A DNA stretch of 64,000 nt from Lasiosphaeria ovina. Taxonomy: Eukaryota; Ascomycota; Sordariomycetes; Sordariales; Lasiosphaeriaceae. The translations under genes and the position numbers were made by a program. Within the stretch, counting starts at the first letter, position 1, and each line of letters begins with the position of its first letter. The stretch covers positions 5,704,001 through 5,768,000 of the forward strand of contig JAULSN010000002.1 in NCBI GenBank assembly GCA_033439765.1, written 5' to 3'. Below, one piece after another: positions 1 to 14,020 of the stretch. Under the pieces are notes generated by a model. That model made no database searches. It was not told the origin of the DNA and saw only the letters and a list, made by a program, of their open reading frames with translations.

Positions 1-121
1 TCTGCACCAAGTGGCTATAGACTATACTCTGGAGTTGCCGACGTTGGGCTTGCTGCTGATGCTGCTGCTGCTGCATCAGCATCTGGCCGTTGGCGACCAT
101 CTGCGGCATATTGGCGGCCAT
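1..121 (-). CDS. N-terminus of a Gln/Met-rich protein, partial (possibly Mediator Med15/KIX type)
   Basis: Only the first 40 or so codons are inside the window; the gene runs off the left edge. The ATG at 121-119 is the first after an in-frame TGA about 27 bases upstream. The peptide opens MAANMPQMVANGQMLM, goes into a glutamine/histidine run (CAG/CAT repeats at about 60-75), and then reads QLQSIVYSHLVQ, which looks like the first helix of a folded domain. A short Met/Gln-rich leader followed by an LQxxVYxxL-type helix resembles the start of fungal Med15/Gal11 KIX proteins, but that is from memory and the piece is too short to prove. It has about 13 kb of gene-free DNA upstream, unusual for a housekeeping gene and more like a heavily regulated one. 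Confidence 0.55.
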   Translation of the reverse strand, partial: MAANMPQMVANGQMLMQQQQHQQQAQRRQLQSIVYSHLVQ

Positions 122-3100
122 GGCCGCGGAAACGTGATGGTGTCAGCCCGCTGGCGAGGTGCCCTCAAAGCACGCGGAAACGGGACGGGTCTCGGTTCGC
201 CGAGTACGTAAAAGACGGAGTCGCTCCGGCACGGCAGAGATATCCAGGGGTTGTCGGTCGTGGCCAGGATATCGACGAGAAATTGCGACGACCAAGGCAA
301 TTCCCGCGAAGCGGCAGGAAGCCGTCAACTAGCTGCAAGTTGCCTAGCGTAACCCAAAGACGTCCATATAATAACAGGCGTTCTGTGTCACCAGCGAGGC
401 GTGCTGGCGAGCTGCAAGTGGGCAGAGTCGCACGTCAGGCGCCGGAAAGGTTTGTGGGACGTGCCGACCAGGTGGCTGTCTTCAAGCCGGAGGCCGAACG
501 GGGCTTCCGTTCTTTAGCGATTCGTACCCGCTGAAGACGACAGCTCGACGTGGCCCCAGAGCAGCGGCATTCGTTCCCGCAAAGATGCGATCGATCACGG
601 CGAGGCAGGTCGAGAGTGAGATGTCGAGACGGCCTCAATGGAGGGCGCTTGCGACCGAAAAACGAGCCAGGCCGAGAAAAAAAATCCCCCGATCTCAATA
701 CAACGGCCTAGGACACACAACGACCGAGCAGACAATGGTCGCAGGCGCAACTCTGCCTCTACCGATCGCTGCTAGGTGATCGCCCGTCGCTGTGGATGTC
801 TGTGAGGAATGGACGAGACCAGAACGTGGCTTGGCACGCTACGTCGCTCTGCCTGGCAGGCAGCGGTCGAGGTTGCAGAGCTTGGTCGGGTTGGGGGGCG
901 CGTGGCGAACGTGAACGGCCGGTGCGTTGCTCTCGGGTCGTCGCGCGGATGCTGGGCCGGTGACGGGGGGAGGAGGTGAGGCGAGTGAGTGAATCCGAAC
1001 CGAGTGAGTTCACGGGTTGCGGGTGTTCGACAGCGCGGGGACCAGCCGGTGGAAAACGATGGAGGCGGCCCAAAATGTGCAGGGTGGGCGAGAAGTAGGT
1101 AACAAGGAAGAGGCACACGCCTGGTTTTAGGTGTAGTGCCAGACGGTCTAAAGTTTAGGGTAAAAAAAAGAAGCCTAAACAGGCTGGGACGTGTCCAATC
1201 TGGAGAATTACAGCGTGCAGCCCCGAATGCGACAAAGACAAAAGCTGCGCAACGAGGTGAAGACTGGCGGCGAGCACCGTGGGGATGAGGTGAGGTGAGG
1301 CCGGGAACCAAGGCGTGAGGAGGGAGAGGGTGGTGTGCCCGCGAAGTGGAAAGAAGGGAAGGGGAGAAAAGAACCTGGAAGGGCGGTGGTGGATGCAGCT
1401 CGACAGCAGCCAGTGTCAGACGGCTCTGGGTCTGGAGGCGGAACCCACCCTGGTACCCTAGGTACCTACCCTACCTCCCTATAGAACTTGTGCCAAGCGC
1501 ACCCAGGGCAGCACTTAGCACCCAGATACCGGACGGGTACCCCACGGTACCCTCGACTTGCGGCACACACAATATGGAATGGAAGGAAAGGCTGGGTACA
1601 TACAGTACATACATTGGATACATTCGACCTGCCCGCCGTACCTCATAGAGTGATGGAGCGTGGTGGGCTTCCAAAGTTAAGTTCCGTCTGCCTCCATGTG
1701 TTGCGGCTAGCGCTAAGCAGGGCGGCAAAGGCTGCCGTCGAGCGCCAGGGCAGCGCCATGTTGGGTGTTCACGGATGCACCTCAGTCTTGTTGTCGCGCG
1801 TAGCTGAACAGAAAGGGACAGCGCCATCGCTGGGTTGCTACCTTTCGCCTCGAGACGGGACTCCGACTCTGTGCTCGCAAGCTGTTTGAATCCCGTCGCG
1901 GGCGGGCAAGCGGGGGAAACCAAGAAGCGCCAGCACCACACTTCGTCTACATTACGAGTAACCAGCCTCAGGTACGTGGAGGGCACAAGGAAAGAACGGA
2001 GTAACTGTGGCGAAAGCACATTTACTCTCGAGATATTTTCTACGACGACTCCGCCGTGATGTGTGCTAAGGTACTAGTAGACCGGACATTTAGCTTGCCG
2101 CAACGACCAAGGGCACAAACCGCCTGTCGTCACCAAAAATCCATGGCCCATGGCAAGGGACGGAGTACGGAATTCATGTCTTCCTGAGGTAGGGTAGCTG
2201 AGGTGTAAGTTATTCGTTATATTTTCAAGAATAGGACGAGCGAGCGCAGCAGGCTCGGTGCCGCGCAGTCCTTCGTCGACGCTCGAGCATGGCATCTATG
2301 ACAGGAGGCGGATCCCCATTGGCCTCGAATCCCGGTGACGAGTCCGAGAGGGATAATTACACAGTTTATTTGGTGTCTACCAGCACCGACCTACCTTCCT
2401 TGCTTGAAGCAGCTGCTGAACTCGTAGCGCAAACTCGGCGAAGGGCGGGAGAGGAACTCGAAGTTGCCCGATTTCTTTCGCTTGTCACCGAGCTAGCCAG
2501 CTTTGGGGCGGCTGCGAGCTTCCTGTCCAAGTTGCCGTTCTTAATCAATCACTGAGGTTGCTTTTGAGGTACTCGAACTGGGGAGTGGTGACGGCAGAGC
2601 GAGCTGCAGAAATAGGTGTGTGTACTGTACGTACTGTACAGTACTGCACCAGAGCAGTCATTCTGGCACATCCAATTCAGCAGCGAGAAGGGAACCTGGC
2701 AGGTACCTCGAATGCGCCAACGGTACATTTGCTATCGAGGGGTCCAGGACGCCCCCCGCCCCCCTGTTCGATGTGTGGCTCGAAAGCGACCAGGGGGCTC
2801 GGCGAGCGCAACGCAGGCTCGCTGAGACTGCCGGCTGCCCATAAGATGAAAGATCAGTTCGCCTTCGCACAGTATGCACCAGATAGCCGGTTTGCGTGTT
2901 CAATTGAACGGTAGAGCACTGCAGTTTAGCAGTTCACCGCAGAGCAGAAGGAGAAAAAGGAAAGAAATAGGTGCGAGCAAGGAAGCCCTGGCATCTATAT
3001 CCCTCGTCTTGAAGAAAAGGCAGTGGGACCGTTTTGGTTTGGGCAGAGACGAACGAGAGTGGGCGGGCGGGGCACACAAAGGTACGAAGTACTATGTACA

Positions 3101-6100
3101 TCAGGCCCAGACGTGGATGTGAGCAGGGAAGACTGGACGAAGAGGCAGGTGCGACACTACTGCTGGCGGGCAGGGCAGGGCAGAGCAGAGAGCAGAGCAC
3201 GCAGCCTGCGAGCGGAGGGAGGGAAGCTTCACTTATTAACGCAGCCAACCATAATCACCATTTTGCCTGTCGTGATGCGCTTCTCGTACGAAAACCGTGC
3301 CATCATGGCCCTTTACTTTAGTTACGGGTACGACCGGCCCCCTTCGCCCTTGAAAGCGGGTGCACTGCACTGCGCGCACGCCTCGATGGATGGGGGCAGA
3401 AAAATGGGGTTCCGGATGAGTGAGGTGAAGAGAGTCTCAGTGCCCAAAGACCCGGGTCCGCAGGCTCTCCTCGCCCATTGCGCCCTACCATCTCGGATTG
3501 GATGAGGCTGATGACGGCGACGGGGCACAGGAGCTGGCACGCTAATGAGCGCGTCTGCCTCCTTTTCTCATCAACGACGGCTTCCCGTCAATGTCACGAA
3601 CGGGCCGCCGGGTTGCTAATGTAGGTCGCTTCTCGGGAGAGCTACTACCTACTTTACCTACTACTACCCTCGTCGCCAGCCCAGCATCCGATCTGGGTGG
3701 CGGCCGATCGTCCTCCCGGGGGGGTGACAATCTCAGTCGATGGCCGCCCCGAAACTCAATGCTCTTTCCCTGGTATGGCGTTGCGCAAGTTGCGTTGCGG
3801 TGCGGTGCGGTGCGGTGAAGTCTACATTCACCATAGGCCACTCCCACCTGCTCTGAGTGCTCACACTCGTGTGCCTGCCGGCACGAGCCTAACATACACT
3901 AGGATCCATCCGGGATGACCCTTGCTCAGCCTCCCACTTTGACATCCCACTTCGACTGTCCAGATCGTCCCGATGAGCATTTCACGCTTGGAATTTTCTA
4001 GGTTGCATCATCGGGCTGCCTGCGAGGACATGTGAGCACTGAGCACCGGAGGGACGGGCGCTGGACGCCCCTCCCACTCTTACGGTCGAAGCAATGTTTA
4101 CGTGCGTGGAGAGCTCGTACAATCCAATCCCTGAATGTTTGTTGGCGTGGTACTTTCCAAGATCCAAATGGCCTAGCATCTTACGACTCGCCGTAAAGGT
4201 TTTTCGCTAAGGGAGGTAATAGCTGTTTGAATCCCTATTTTGGAATCCCAGAGGTCTATTCCTTCTCTAGAAATACCTATTAAAGATTCCTGGCCGGTTC
4301 ATTTGTTATTTTCTTCTCCCTCGTAAGTACCACGCTAACATTTAGGGATTAGATTGTAGTAAATTTAGGTAGCATCAATAGAAATAAAGTCTCAGGATGG
4401 TGGGGAGAGCCCTGCTAGGCTAGCTGAAGACGACGAGAAGGTGCATTGTACAGTACCAAGTACTCCGTACGAAAAACTGGGCAGAGAGGTTGGGCTCCGC
4501 TCGGATTCTGCTGCTCATTTCCCGCCACGAGTGTGGGAATGGCGCAAACAAATCCAGCGAAAGATAATTATCACATTAGCTACCTATATAATGTTCTAGT
4601 CAAATCCAGAAGACTTAGGTACTTACCTACCTCAATTATTTCTCCTCATCGCCGGCCACAAGCACTATTACGAGATATGGGGCAATACACAAGGTACCTT
4701 TCCCAGGCGGTTCTAGATTGTAATCTAAAGTGAATACAGTGTAGCTCGAGGCTCTTCACTGTGTAATAAGCCGGGGGAGCTAATCTGGACAGGAAGGATG
4801 GGGACAGAGGCGTGCTTGTGCTTGTCCCGCCATGCTGCCTTGCCAGCACGTTGGCATCGTGCGGAGTGTCTCTCACCTTATTGACGTCCCTCGGCGTTAC
4901 GCGCTGTCCCTTGTTTTCGTTGTTGTCATCACCGTCACAAGCTTCTTTGTACGGGGACTGTGGCATCTACGTTAAAGTCAAAAGAAAAGCTTCGCTCGAC
5001 CCGACCCGCAAGTTTGTCTGAAAGGAGCGGAGGGGGAGGGCAAGGAGGGGTAGGCCGGGTAGGTTCTTGAGATTTAAGGTGCGTTGGCATCTTGATCGAC
5101 GGCTGGCCTGCGCGCCAACCCTGCCCCCTAACCGGTTTGGGGAGAGAGTGTCTGTTCGATCCGATGGCTACAGTCTTTGAGAGGCGTCAGTACATTTCTT
5201 TCCCAGAAACACGAAGACGCCAGGCAAATATGTGCCATGTTTTGGCTTGCAAAACATGTCAATCTTACTGGCTTCCACCGGCATCCCAGAGTTCCTCGAA
5301 CTGGCCATGAGAAGCTGCGGTCTCTGATTGAGCATTTAGGTGCATAGCCGTGGCTGACGGAGGGGGCTCCGGTGGCATGGGAAGGTGGATGCTGTGGCGG
5401 CCCCATTGCCGAGTTAAGAAAAAAACGTCAATGAGATCCACACAACCTAAGACGTGCATACACCAATCCGTACAGATCACAGCCCTCAATCCCTGCCTAT
5501 TACTTCCGTCCTCAGCCATCTAGAGTTTCTGGACAGGACCTCGTTCTTCTTCACCGACCACGAAGCTTTTGTAGTATTGAAAGAAAGAAAGTAACTTTTC
5601 TGGCGCATGGCCAGTACCAATAGCCAATGGTAGGGCACGGCGTCTTGACGGACAGAGGTCGTTGAATTGGGCACAGGAACCTGGAACCTCGAAACGGTTG
5701 CATCCTGTGTCTTTTCGACCAAGCCCCTTTCGGTTGGCTGCTGGCGACAAGGCCCATTGATGTCGAAGCTTGCAGATGATGCATCAACAGGTAATCGCCC
5801 GCACAGCACTGCACCTCACCTGCTTCAAAATGCACCGACTGGCTTTTGGTGTGTTTCTGTTTTCCCTTTTTTTTTTTCAAATTGTCCGGGTTCGAGCACT
5901 CGATTCGTCAAGTCAGCCAGAAAGCCTCCCAGTGTTCAAAATAAGGGGTCCAGCCCACATTGCATCGTGGCTGCAAGGCGTACTTTTGTATTGAAATAAG
6001 GCACAGTCTTCCGCCCGATGCCGATCTAAGCTTCCAAAAGTACGGAATACGGATTGCCCCCATGGCCGGGACATGGCCGGGACATGGTCCCCAGGCTACC

Positions 6101-9100
6101 TTTCCGTGCATGCTGTGTAATGAACTACGGCGTTTATCGAGAATGATGGGCGGTGTGATATACGCCAGGACGGTCTGTTATTAAGGTATAGGGGTGTCCC
6201 GTTGGCTCTTTGTTTCTGGCCCAGGTTCGCAGCACAATTCGGAGTTGCATTGATAACACCTCGAGATGAAAAGAAAAACAATCAACAACACCAGTGCAGG
6301 CGGCCAAAGTTGCAAACAACAAACAAAGGAGCGACCAACAATTGTAATAACAACACACAGAGAGGCATGCGTCAGCACATGCACTCGGACACTCCATGCG
6401 ACCAGAGAAGAAGGTGTATTAAGGTTAATATGTATTGTACCTTTGCGTACTCTGTATTATATTCACAGTGTATACTCCAAACGCACATACAATACAGCCT
6501 TGGTTCATATTTACAGCTCTAATTTTGCTGTCTCTCCGAGAATATATGGGTCGTATAGCTTGAATCGGGAATGAGACCCTGTCGCTAACAAACAGGAACC
6601 GACAGACATACCGTAATTGGATTATACGCAGGAGTATTCTACAGATGTACGGATATGTACATGTATTCGTACATACACTACATGCTCACTACAATGCGCA
6701 ATTCTAGCCCTCTTGCTGCCTTCGTATTTCCTAGTGGTCAAAATGCTAAATCGGCGACTTGACGACGGTTTCGCGTCGACCTTTTCGCAGAGACGGTCAA
6801 GGGCGAATGACACTAAACAGGCAAGCCGCACACAAGTACCTGGAGAGGTTAAGGTTTGTGATATTGAACAGGTACCCACCTCAATTCCCCGCCTCTTCTC
6901 CGTTCCCCTCCCTCCCCTCCCTTCTCAAACAATAACCTACATCACAGCTCTATGCTGTCGTTTCTGAGCTCTTGACCTTGGCCGTCGCCGCGCTTGAAGG
7001 CTCCGGATTCTGGAAAAGAGCCCAATGCAGCAAAGCAGAGGAGACGAGGTGCCCAATGTCGCACCTGGCTTACCACACGCCTGCCTCCAAGCCGGTTCCC
7101 TTTAGGTCTTGGTCAACATCCATTGACTCTGCATCTCACGCACAGGCGCAAACACACACGCACATGCACGCGCAAACAGCCACACATCGTTTTCTACAAT
7201 GTCCATGCGATGCCATCACTGGGAACCGGTCCATCCCAACAATCCGTCCCGAGGTGTTTCGTGTTGATGTTCTATTGCACATGTACCAATACCATGCGCG
7301 AGTGTGTGTTTCCGGATGGCCTCATTGACGGGCCGTCTTTGTCATCGTCGTCCCCGCATTATAGAAGGATTCTCTTATTTTCACGGTTAGTCGCTTCACC
7401 GAATCCGTCCTTCCCCTCCCGCTCTCTGCGCCTCCGCGGTTCACAAATGGAGCAGAGGCAGGCAGGCAGGCAGGCAGGCAGACAGACATCAAGATTCCAT
7501 GTCGACTATGCACATGCACCAGGGCCCGCAGCAAGCACCAAAGTTTGGTTCGAACACGCGTCCAAACGGCGGGAATCCCCAATGACCCACACCCCTTCCC
7601 GCCTCCCAGAAGAAGACGGCCACTCCCACAAATCCCAAATCCCATGTCCCATACATATTCCATTGAATGCTTGCGGGGTGGCATGTTTCCCATTTAGCCT
7701 ACTTGTGGTTGGTTTTCCCTCTCTTCGCTCCCCATCGCCCCCAGGGTTTTGCAATCGTGAAGTCAGCCTCCAGGGCATGACGGGAGACTTGTCCACGCGC
7801 CCGCCACCGCCGCCGCCGCCTCCGCCTCACTTTCAACTGCTGCCTCACCGCTTGCTCTGCGCTGTTCGGTACTCTCCTGTGCTGTCCTAACATTGCTATA
7901 ATCTCCTGCCTGTCGCACAATTGTACGAAGGCATTGTTGAATAAACCACCCTCCCCCTCTCGAAAGCAGCCGACCTGGATCCTGGGATGCTGGCATCTCG
8001 TCTGTCAGAATTCTATGACCGAGTGGCATTAGAGAAGATAGGTACAAACCATGTACATGCATAGTACATAAGACGCGGGAACCCAGGCCAAAGAGGCTTA
8101 CTTTTCTCTTTCTTAGGGGGTAGCAACAACTTCTCCGTCTACCTTTGATGCCTCATCCCATCGCCAAGACGTAGTAGGCTACGTCTTTGCTTTTTCTTAA
8201 CGTCTGGGAAATAATGTCAAGATTATAGCTGGAGCTATCTTATTTGATCAGATAGCCAGGCGTTGAGATACTGACAAGAAGAGCAGTTAAAGGGGGCACG
8301 CTTCGCGCAGATCTGGTTGTTGCTCATCAGCGACGGCTTGGTTACCCACCAGGTTGTTCCTTTTCGACGGTTATTGCCGAATCAACTTGATCCTTTGCGG
8401 CGTCGGGAATGCGCCAGTGATCACGGGGGAAATCATAAGCGGCTTGGGGCAAGCCACAGGCACAAATGTCCGCAGCCTCTCGACGAAACAGGTGCTGCCC
8501 CGACCGCCACAGATATATTCACAAAGTCAACCAAACAAATGGCGGCCTCGCTAATTGATTCAGAAAATAACACAAGGGCTTCGCAGCGTGTATATACGAA
8601 TAATAGGCCTGACTTGCGTAACAAGTCGTTACCCGCACTTACACTAAAGAGGAGACTACGCACTCTAGACCCCAATACCAAACACCCCCAGGGGCCATAA
8701 CATACATGCCCCAGCTTCTTACTTCTTAGCAGCAGAAGCAATCCTCCACCAGCCCAGGTGGCAGGCCTGGCGGGCTGCTCCCTTCTTCTTCCACTGCTAG
8801 GCCGCCGCTGTGGCGGCCCTCGAGTGACCCTGGTCGACAGATCTGGTGCTCCTCCCGTCGTCGGGCTGTCCCAACTCATCATAACCAACGCGACCCACCT
8901 ACCAATTCAAAGAATGAAAAATATAAATCCAACGGAAGGGAAACCCACGCGGTCCGGGCTTGTGCCCCACAAACTACGGGGTAGGTTATAGTGCTGACCT
9001 TATGGGGGAAGCTGTGTTGTTTGGGCCCTTAGGGTAGTCGGTTTAAATATGAGATCTCTTAAATATCTAGGTATCAAAATTTCCTGGGGATGATGACTCG

Positions 9101-12100
9101 CCGCCCGCGGTTTTTTTTTTTTTTGGCCTTGGCTTGCCGGCCTTGCCCTGGGGACTGTTGCCGGGACAGGACCCGGATCGGTGCTCACCTCCTATTGATG
9201 AGTGCACAACCAAAAGACGGGAGGGGAGGGGCAAAAAAAGAAAAATCCCCCACCAAAAAAGGGCTGGAAATGCGGGGGATTACCTCCAACGTATTACATA
9301 TACACAATGGGGCTTGTGCAATACCTAGCCCGCAGCCTGCCTGCCTTGATTCCTTTGTCCAGTCGAGCTACCTCAGGTTGGAGTGGTGGACGTAAGGTAA
9401 GGTACGTACGTATGTCGGGTGTCTGTCTGCTGCTGTTCGATCGGGCGGCGGCAGTTTTGATAGCGTCTGATCGACAGCCCGCGACGGGAGAGATTCCAAT
9501 TCCCACAATTCCCAGAGAGAACGAACCGATCAACCACCCCGCCGCCCCACCAGACAGGACCCCGGCGGATGATGCGCCTCAGGCCCTCTCCAATTCTTCA
9601 ACGGAGTCTACTCCGTACATACTAAGGTGAACCTTCACCTACAGTACCACCTAGGCCGCCGCCAGATCAGGGAGACGCAGAGTATCCGCACTGTACCGCA
9701 CATACAGAAGTGTATGTAATACAGCCCAGATACGTATTCCATCTCTACAAACCTATGAATACCACTGTGATCTGAGAATAAACCGGCATTGATAGACGTT
9801 CCCAAGGTCTTCCCAATACTCTTTTTTTCCCCCAGAGTTGAATCGCTCTTCTAATTCAGACGTTATGAAGTTCTCAGGAAGACAGACAACCACCAGAATC
9901 AAACTCAGGTACCCAGTACCTTTGTAACAAACATACAAGAACCAGACCGCAGCGAAGAGGAAGCTCGGGCCAGTATGGCCTTCTCTCTCCTTTTTCAGTC
10001 GCCATCGATTTTTCTTTTCTTTTTTCTTTCAGCGAATTGGTTTGTTTTCCATCTTTTCTTCTGGATGACAAGCCTCCTTTCGCGAAACCCAACCAACCTG
10101 GGCTAGCCCAGCCTTGCCCCACAATGGCGTCTTTGCTTTTTTCTTTCCTTTCCCCATCATCTCATCGAGATGATCGCGCGTCGCATCTCATATCACTGCA
10201 AGCGGGCGATCCGCCCCATCGTCAGTGGCGGCGGCCGTCCCAAGGAACAGGCTAATGAAGGCGAGTGAAAAAAAAACCGTGGGGCGGCAATACCCCGCGC
10301 GCCTCTCCTGCCCCCTTTCTGAAGGGACAGAATAATGAAGAAAAGATGCGCACTGGCAACAATCCCCGGTTCCTGGTTTTGTTGCTGCTTTCTCGGGACA
10401 CCCACTCATTTCCCATCTCCCTCTCCTCCCAGCGATCAATTCGCTGTCCGCAGAACTCACCTCCCTTCGCTTGCCAGCGCGCAGCTGCACGGCAGCTTTT
10501 CTTCCACTGAAGACTCGCCTCCCCCAAAAGGACGGGGCCCTGCAGCAGGGTCGCGAGAGAGAAGGGGGAGGGGTGTGGGAAAGGGAGCAGCGTGATTGGC
10601 CAGCTACTAAAGAAAAAGGCCAAGATCCCGGTCCCAATGGCGGAGAGGGACGAAGGAAAAAACGAAAAGGGTCTTGTCCCTTTTGTGCCTTTTTTTCCCC
10701 TTCTCCTTCCCCCCCCCCTTCCTCCTTCCCGGTGCCTCTTCAGGCCCAAAGCTGGATTTGAGCTGTACCTATGTACTTGGCGTGTACTGCATGGTACTTA
10801 CACGTGTACATGCCTAGAAATTCAACGCAAATAGCGTTCTGGGACGAGCAGCGAATCGCGGCTGGTGGACGCTGCTGGTTCTGCTGGGCCCTGGCAACAG
10901 GAACTGATAGTATTTGTCCCCCTTGACTGATCTCCAATGCACGTAACCCTAATCCCTGTCCGGCGTTGCATGGCAGCAGCAGAAGCAGCAGCAGAAGCAA
11001 GACAAGCGATGCCAGCAGCAGGCAAGTCGAGACAAACGAAAGAAAAATATGAAGGCGTGGGGGGTTTTTTTTTTTTTTTTTTTTTTGCAGTCTGCCTGAT
11101 TTTCTTCTTCTCCTTCCATTTTTGGTTTCTTCTTCTATCGTGCGTGCATGCACCCATGATCTTGAGTGCCTTTCTTTTTTTCAGTCTCCCTTTTCTTTAA
11201 CGCATTATGGAGTACCTACTATGTAGTTGCTCAGGTTCCGGCGTGCCCTTCCTTGATGGGCCGGCCCCGGCAATGACAACATCATTGTCGCACGACATAT
11301 TCCCTCCCCCCCAATCCCACGGCCCCGAGGCTGACAGACGGCCCAAAAATCAAAATGGCCATTTGCTCTGTCATACTCTTGAAGCTTTTTGCTTTACTGT
11401 CAGCAGGGCCGGAGTGTGGCGCGGGTGCCCCCCGCCAAGCCCGATCCGAACTCGCTGCCCCCCCTCCACTTTTGGCACAGGCACAGGAGATGGCAGACAG
11501 ACATCGTCATCTCTGACCACGGATCAAACAAGAGGCTGCGACAGGGCAGCTTATATGCCCTTGGATTGCCTGCTCTGCTCTGCAGTTGGCCTGTCCCAAG
11601 ACCTTGCCAAACTACCTTAACTATTACTTTGGCTTTGCTGGTGTTCGTTTCGGGGTTTAGAAACTTGGCCAGCACCAAATTCCAGTCACAATTAACAATA
11701 AGACGGAATTTGTAATATCCACAAGTACATCTGTGAATGCCTAAGTGCAAAAAGTATATGTAGGTAGTTACCGAGCCATGTTTCTCCAAGGTACTTCGTA
11801 CTATGTAATAAATCTCCCTGCCTGCAGGGCCTGCAAGAGTCACCTCAGCAGCTGACCTGGGCTCACCGAGGGCGTGTCACTGCGCTGCACACCTACACCG
11901 CGGGGCTTCGTTGATAACCTAACTGGTCTAAGACATCCCCTCGAGCCCAATCTTGCCCTTGTCTCGTGTGTGTGTACATACATATATCCTGTGTAAATGT
12001 AGGTGCTGGTGGGCTTAGCTCCCGGGGGGGATTGTGGCGCGTGCTGCAGCAAAAAAAAAAACGACACGCCCAGTGCTTTTTTTCCGTTTCCCCCCTCTTC

Positions 12101-13143
12101 TTTCGGCAGGGCGGTCTGGTCTGTCTGATTGAAAGGAAGAATACTATGGAGGGATAGATGTCACGGGCAGCCTCGCCGAGAGAAGGGAGCCCAGGGAACA
12201 GGGGATGGGGAAGGGGGGGGGGGCGTGATCGGGGCACGACGGGCAAAAAAAAAAGAGAAATGGACGGCGTGTGACACATTTTTGACGAGAGAGTTTGGCA
12301 ATCCAAAGAGCCTCACGCCTTCTCTCTCTCGCTCGGTGTCTCCCTCTCTCGGCCGGCGCAGTGTGGCGTATGTGTATGTGCATACACGACGAATACATAC
12401 AATTACGTTTGAGTCCGCGCGAGGCCTTGTCGTTCTTGGACAGGCTACACTAGAGTGATTGTATTGGATTGCAGGTATTCCGAATGTACATACATACATG
12501 TTATGTTGTTTCTTTCTTGACGTTGTAAGCGCGGATAATTATTCTGTCGGGTGTGTCCAGGCCAAGACAGCAGCAGGTATGGCACCGCCCGCCACCGCGT
12601 GCCGTGCCAGCTTCCTAGAATGGCATGGCAAAGGCAAGGTAGGTAACTTAGTTTGTAGCGAAGGAACGGCCGTCTCACCGTCAATTCGGGCTCGCTGCTC
12701 TGGGAGGCAATTCAAGCTTTGTTCTCCCCGGTCGTTGGCTGTTGACAAGCGGACGAGAGGACCAGCCTACTACCTAAACTAACCCCGGTCGTGAGAAGCG
12801 CGATTCAACGGCTTTTTATCTTAACTTACTAGGTTGTTGCGGGGCTGTCCGCGGAGGGAAGCGAACCCCAGATATTACCTTATGGCTGGATCCCGTCCGT
12901 ATCCGAGCTGTACCCGTGCTCCCGTCTGTAGGTATGCGCTCCGTACTGTACAATACGACGTAAGCGTAAGGTAGATAAGGTGACCTGGAGCCACTGAGAA
13001 CCAGGAGTTTGCTGCTGAACACAATACACATGACTGCTCAAAACAGTGGGCCGAACCCCGGACTCGTCCATTGGCAGAGGGGCGTAGGTAGGTAGATACG
13101 GGGGCGGGATACCCCGCTGCCGAATTGGACGTCGTTATTGGTA
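122..13143. other. 13 kb gene-poor region
   Basis: I found no coding region I can support here. Open frames are short, occur on both strands over the same bases and encode low-complexity peptides. What is present: pyrimidine-rich stretches at 9990-10160 and 10660-10740, a T22 run at 11065-11086, a (GGCA)6 microsatellite at 7457-7480 followed by GACA units, a GTGCG repeat near 3800-3818, a CCG run near 7800-7825, and clusters of GTAC-containing palindromes (about 1450-1475, 2619-2645, 4445-4470, 12935-12955). Base composition is moderate and shows no RIP-like AT collapse, so it is not an obvious dead transposon. It may hold long 5' leaders, non-coding RNAs or the control region of the gene at the left edge. 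Confidence 0.6.
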
Positions 13144-13210
13144 CTGTGCCTCGCAAGCACCAGTATACGATCCACTTTTGGTGCTAGGGAGGCCACATTC
13201 GCAACAGAGC
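13144..13210 (+). repeat. Left terminal inverted repeat of the TA-flanked element
   Basis: It matches the right terminus at 14130-14196 in inverse orientation. The first 45 bases are nearly identical (one indel), then similarity decays. Confidence 0.75.
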
Positions 13211-13693
13211 CACCATTTTCGACATGCGCGCCATCTAACAATTGAACAATTCCTATATTCGAGCCACTTTTCTTCGCCAAAACGCCCTTCATAGAGCCAA
13301 AAAGTAGCTCAATCGAAAGCCCTCGGTCCGGCGTGTATTGCCTGCGCGTCTTTTACTATGGTTCGGTACTTGAACCGCGACTAACGCGCATCGGCGTATT
13401 GCATGCTTGTGGGCAACGAAAAACCACCGGCCATTGTAGCCGCCCTCCAGACCACCGTTGCCTACGTATATAGGCTCAGGAAGCGGTATTTGGCTTCTGG
13501 TGATCTTCTTCATTAACACCGTAGGTAGCGGTACGGGCGGCGGGCCTTTGAGGGTCTGGAAAAAGGGGGTTTTGTACTACTGCACCCTGCAGTTGATACG
13601 AATATCGACTAATACCGGGAAGGTATATTTAGGAAGAGGATTGCTACCGGTAACGACGACGTCGTCTTCGTCGTCTTGATCGGCATCGTTAAC

Positions 13694-14020
13694 TTATTCG
13701 GCATCGTTAGAGACATCGTCGGCGGCATCGGTGGAATCGGCCACTTCGAGGGTGGGCTTCTTCGCTCCGCGCGCGGTATGCTTCTTCGGAGCCGGCTTGA
13801 CGGCATCGATAGCGGTATCGATAGCCTTCGCTGAGGGCTTCTTCACTCTGCCTTTTCGAGGCGCCGTGACAGCATCGTCGTCAACGCTGCTTTGCGTAGG
13901 AGCCCGGCTCCGTTTGGTGCCTTTGAGTGGTATCGGGATATCGAATTTGATAGTGGTTCGAAGGACTCGGCGCCGGCTGCATAGACTTTTCGGGCTTTTC
14001 GGTACGCCTGGATGCTTCAA
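13694..14020 (-). pseudogene. Basic Lys/Arg/Ala-rich ORF inside the TIR element
   Basis: A 108-residue open frame encodes a basic, disordered peptide with SRRRVLRTTIKFDIP near its start, then repeated KPSAK/KPAPKK-type blocks and an acidic Asp-rich end. After its stop the same frame continues with DDEDDVVVTGSNPLPKY-like sequence, so the stop may be a mutation in a longer frame. Composition resembles the tail of a chromatin or transposase protein, but no family is recognisable. It lies wholly within the TIR element and is probably dead cargo or a transposase tail. Confidence 0.35.

Noticed and set aside
2289..2555. 88-codon ORF starting MASMTGGGS, resembling the start of a T7 epitope tag and followed by GGATCC
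   Set aside because: Only seven residues match, the codons differ from the usual tag, and the flanks are ordinary fungal sequence. No homology recognised, and an overlapping ORF exists on the other strand. Treated as chance.
6994..7890. Long open frame of 298 codons on the plus strand
   Set aside because: It begins with a non-ATG codon. The peptide is low complexity (His/Pro/Arg runs, a GGCA repeat coded as QAGRQAGRQ) and shows no domain or codon bias.
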